NCBI GenBank assembly: GCA_036506495.1
Contig: DASXRQ010000030.1
Span: forward strand, 1 to 23,414
Source: DASXRC01 sp036506495
GTDB lineage: Bacteria; Actinomycetota; Actinomycetes; Mycobacteriales; Micromonosporaceae
Direction of reading: 5' to 3'
Length of the DNA stretch: 23,414 nucleotides
The position numbers and the translations under genes were made by a program. The notes beneath the pieces are model-generated. The model searched no databases. It had not been told where the DNA came from and saw nothing but the letters and a program-made list of their open reading frames with translations. Positions 21,423 to 23,414 of the stretch are shown piece by piece (positions within the stretch are counted from its first letter, which is position 1; the number at the start of each line of letters is the position of its first letter).

Positions 21423-22828
21423 CGGCCGGCCTCCGGGTGGGCGTCGACGACGACCGCCACGCGTTCGGCGATGGCCCGCACCTGCGCCGAGGCGACGCCC
21501 ACGAACCCAGCACGGTCGGCGACCAGCGCGTCCACCTGGGCCCGGCCGAGCCCCAGCCGACCGTCGGCGGCGAGCCGATCCAACAGATCGTTCTCCGGGG
21601 CGCCCTTCTCGCGCATCGCGAGCGCCGCAGCGACCGCGTGCTCCTGGATGACCTCGTGCGCGGTCTCCCGCCCGACGCCGGCCCGCGTCGCCGCCACGAG
21701 AATCTTCGTCGTGGCCAGGAACGGCAAGTATCGGTCGAGTTCCCGCGAGATCACCGCGGGGTACGCGCCGAACTCGTCGAGCACGGTCAGCAACGTCTGG
21801 AACAGGCCGTCCGTGGCGAAGAACGCGTCGGGCAGCGCCACCCGGCGCACGACCGAACAGGAGACGTCGCCCTCGTTCCACTGGTCGCCGGCGAGCTCGC
21901 CGACCATCGACAGATAGCCGCGAATCACGACCGCCAGTCCGTTGATCCGTTCGCTGGACCGGGTGTTCATCTTGTGCGGCATCGCGCTGGAGCCCACCTG
22001 GCCGGGCGTGAAGCCCTCGGTGACAAGCTCCTGGCCGGCCATGAGCCGAATCGTCGTCGCCAGTGACGACGGGCCGGCGGCAACTTGAGCGAGCGTGGCG
22101 AGCACGTCGAGGTCGAGTGACCGCGGGTAGACCTGGCCGACGCTGTCGAGCACGTGCGAAAACCCGAGGTGCGACGCCAGTCGCCGTTCCAGCTCCGCGA
22201 CCTTGTCGGCGTCGCCGTCGAACAGGTCGAGCTGGTCCGCGGCCGTCCCGACCGGGCCCTTGACGCCGCGCAACGGGTACCGGGCGATGAGCCCGGCCAG
22301 CCTGTCGTACGCGATGAGCAGCTCCTCGGCCGCGTTCGCGAAGCGCTTGCCCAACGTGGTCGCCTGGGCCGGGATGTTGTGCGAACGACCGACCATGATC
22401 GTGTGCTCGTACTCGACTGCGCGGGCGGCGAGCCGGGCCAACGCGGCGACCACCCGGTCGCGGATCAGCTCAAGCGACGCCCGAACCTGCAGCTGTTCCA
22501 CGTTTTCGGTTAGGTCGCGGGAGGTCATGCCCCTGTGTAAGTGCTGGTGGCCGGCCAGCGCGTTGAACTCCTCAATCCGGGCCTTCACGTCGTGCCGTTT
22601 TACCCGCTCCCGGGCCGCGATCGAGTCGAGGTCCACCCAGTCCAGGGCCGCCTCGTACGCCTCGATCACGCCGTCGGGCACGGGCACGCCGAGGTCCCGC
22701 TGAGCCCGGAGCACGGCGAGCCAGAGCCGCCGCTCCGCGCGTACCTTCTCCTCGGGCGACCAGAGCGCGACGAGCTCGGGCGAGGCGTATCGCGCGGCGA
22801 GCACGTTGAGGATCTGAGCCTTCTCCAC
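21398..22828 (-). CDS. purB: Adenylosuccinate lyase
   Basis: PurB performs two fumarate-releasing steps, SAICAR to AICAR and adenylosuccinate to AMP. The 476-residue protein has the fumarase/aspartase signature GSSAMPHKMN (S280-S281 on the catalytic loop), the active-site His150 in VGRSHNIPAQATTLG, and HRGMTSRDLTENV. These residues correspond to the Bacillus subtilis type. The GTG at 22828 (V-E-K-A-Q-I-L-N-V) follows AGGGGGA at a somewhat long spacing. It begins four bases after the stop of the upstream MFS gene, so the two are probably one transcript. It converges with, and overlaps, the UPF0145 gene. Confidence 0.96.
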   Translation of the reverse strand: MEKAQILNVLAARYASPELVALWSPEEKVRAERRLWLAVLRAQRDLGVPVPDGVIEAYEAALDWVDLDSIAARERVKRHDVKARIEEFNALAGHQHLHRGMTSRDLTENVEQLQVRASLELIRDRVVAALARLAARAVEYEHTIMVGRSHNIPAQATTLGKRFANAAEELLIAYDRLAGLIARYPLRGVKGPVGTAADQLDLFDGDADKVAELERRLASHLGFSHVLDSVGQVYPRSLDLDVLATLAQVAAGPSSLATTIRLMAGQELVTEGFTPGQVGSSAMPHKMNTRSSERINGLAVVIRGYLSMVGELAGDQWNEGDVSCSVVRRVALPDAFFATDGLFQTLLTVLDEFGAYPAVISRELDRYLPFLATTKILVAATRAGVGRETAHEVIQEHAVAAALAMREKGAPENDLLDRLAADGRLGLGRAQVDALVADRAGFVGVASAQVRAIAERVAVVVDAHPEAGRYVPAPIL

Positions 22829-22832
22829 GCGG

Positions 22833-23414
22833 CTATTGTCCCCCTGAGATCTTGTCAAGCTCCCGGGTCGGAGACTCCGCACGTTCGGGTTCCGGCGACG
22901 GGCCCGACGGCAGGGTGCGGACGTCGCGGCTCAGCAGCATGCCGGCCACCGCGAGCAGCGTGATAAGGGCACCGGCGAGCAGCGTCGGCTCAGCACCCCA
23001 GGCCAGCGCGGCCGGGCCCGCCGCGACCTGACCCAGCGGGATCGCGATGAACGAGCCGACGGCGTCGAAAGAGTAGACCCGGGCGAGTTTCTCGGTCGGG
23101 ATGTAGTGCTGCATCGTGGACTCCCACGCGATGGCGAACTGCTCGATCGCGATGCCGGCGACCACCGCGGCGGGTAGCAGGATCACCGCTCGCGGCGCCT
23201 CGGCGAGCCCAACCATGATGGGGATCTCGGCGAACATGCAGACCACGCCGAGCCGCAGTAACCGGTTCACCCGAAGCCGCAGGGCGATCAGGCCGCCGAG
23301 CACCATGCCGAAGGTCTCGGCCGCCAGCACGAATCCCCACGCCCGCCGGCCGATCGTGTCGTCCGCGACGGCTGGGCCGAGCACCGTGATCGCCCCCGCT
23401 GCGGTGAAGTTGAT
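22833..23414 (-). CDS. MFS transporter, C-terminal part (5' end beyond window)
   Basis: The frame is open to the last base of the window, so the N-terminus lies outside. The visible 193 residues hold about five or six membrane helices, including WGFVLAAETFGMVLGGLIAL, RLGVVCMFAEIPIMVGLAEA and LAGALITLLAVAGMLLS. An amphipathic loop (YIPTEKLARVYSFDAVGSF) is like those in drug/MFS exporters of the enterobactin-exporter type. The cytoplasmic tail is Pro/Glu-rich and ends in KISGGQ. The substrate cannot be told. It immediately precedes purB with four bases between. Confidence 0.85.
   Translation of the reverse strand: MNFTAAGAITVLGPAVADDTIGRRAWGFVLAAETFGMVLGGLIALRLRVNRLLRLGVVCMFAEIPIMVGLAEAPRAVILLPAAVVAGIAIEQFAIAWESTMQHYIPTEKLARVYSFDAVGSFIAIPLGQVAAGPAALAWGAEPTLLAGALITLLAVAGMLLSRDVRTLPSGPSPEPERAESPTRELDKISGGQ

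Overview
The window is very GC-rich, uses GTG starts often, and carries a purine-biosynthesis and bldC neighbourhood of a kind I associate with Actinobacteria. The order bldC - hypothetical - Val/Leu dehydrogenase - DUF3073 - purM - purF resembles what I recall for Streptomyces coelicolor (SCO4091 to SCO4086). Details such as the N-terminal extension of PurM point more to Micromonosporaceae (Micromonospora, Actinoplanes or Dactylosporangium type). The family assignment is inference; no search was run.

Left part (1-6.0 kb) is accessory and partly decaying. It holds the 3' end of a possible glycosyltransferase, a LysE/RhtB exporter broken by an apparent one-base deletion, and a nitrilase remnant scattered over three frames. 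Then come small conserved proteins (an 80-aa hypothetical, an orphan DUF397, a VOC protein, a hypothetical and a hotdog thioesterase) and a SAM methyltransferase. Among them sits a lipoprotein whose two halves match a LivK-like amino-acid-binding protein in swapped order, apparently a natural circular permutation.

Middle part (6.0-10.6 kb) has bldC with a strong hairpin behind it and an AT-rich island in front. Next are a conserved hypothetical gene, a divergent Val/Leu dehydrogenase with a DUF3073 gene behind it, and, on the minus strand, a radical SAM/SPASM enzyme whose 3' end overlaps a 60-codon peptide gene. That pair looks like an AmcB/AmcA-type triceptide (three-residue cyclophane) RiPP system placed directly downstream of purF-purM.

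Right part (10.6-23.4 kb) is core purine metabolism on the minus strand: purB, purS-purQ-purL (joined by GTGA overlaps), a ComB-like phosphatase, purF and purM. PurS, PurQ and PurL form FGAM synthase, PurF makes phosphoribosylamine, PurM closes the imidazole ring and PurB acts in the SAICAR and AMP steps. Interspersed are a TMEM165/GDT1-type transporter, a UPF0145 protein, an SCP-like protein, and a plus-strand single-pass membrane protein with a long Gly/Tyr-rich cytoplasmic tail. A partial MFS transporter runs off the right edge just upstream of purB.

No tRNA, rRNA, CRISPR array, insertion sequence or prophage gene was recognised.
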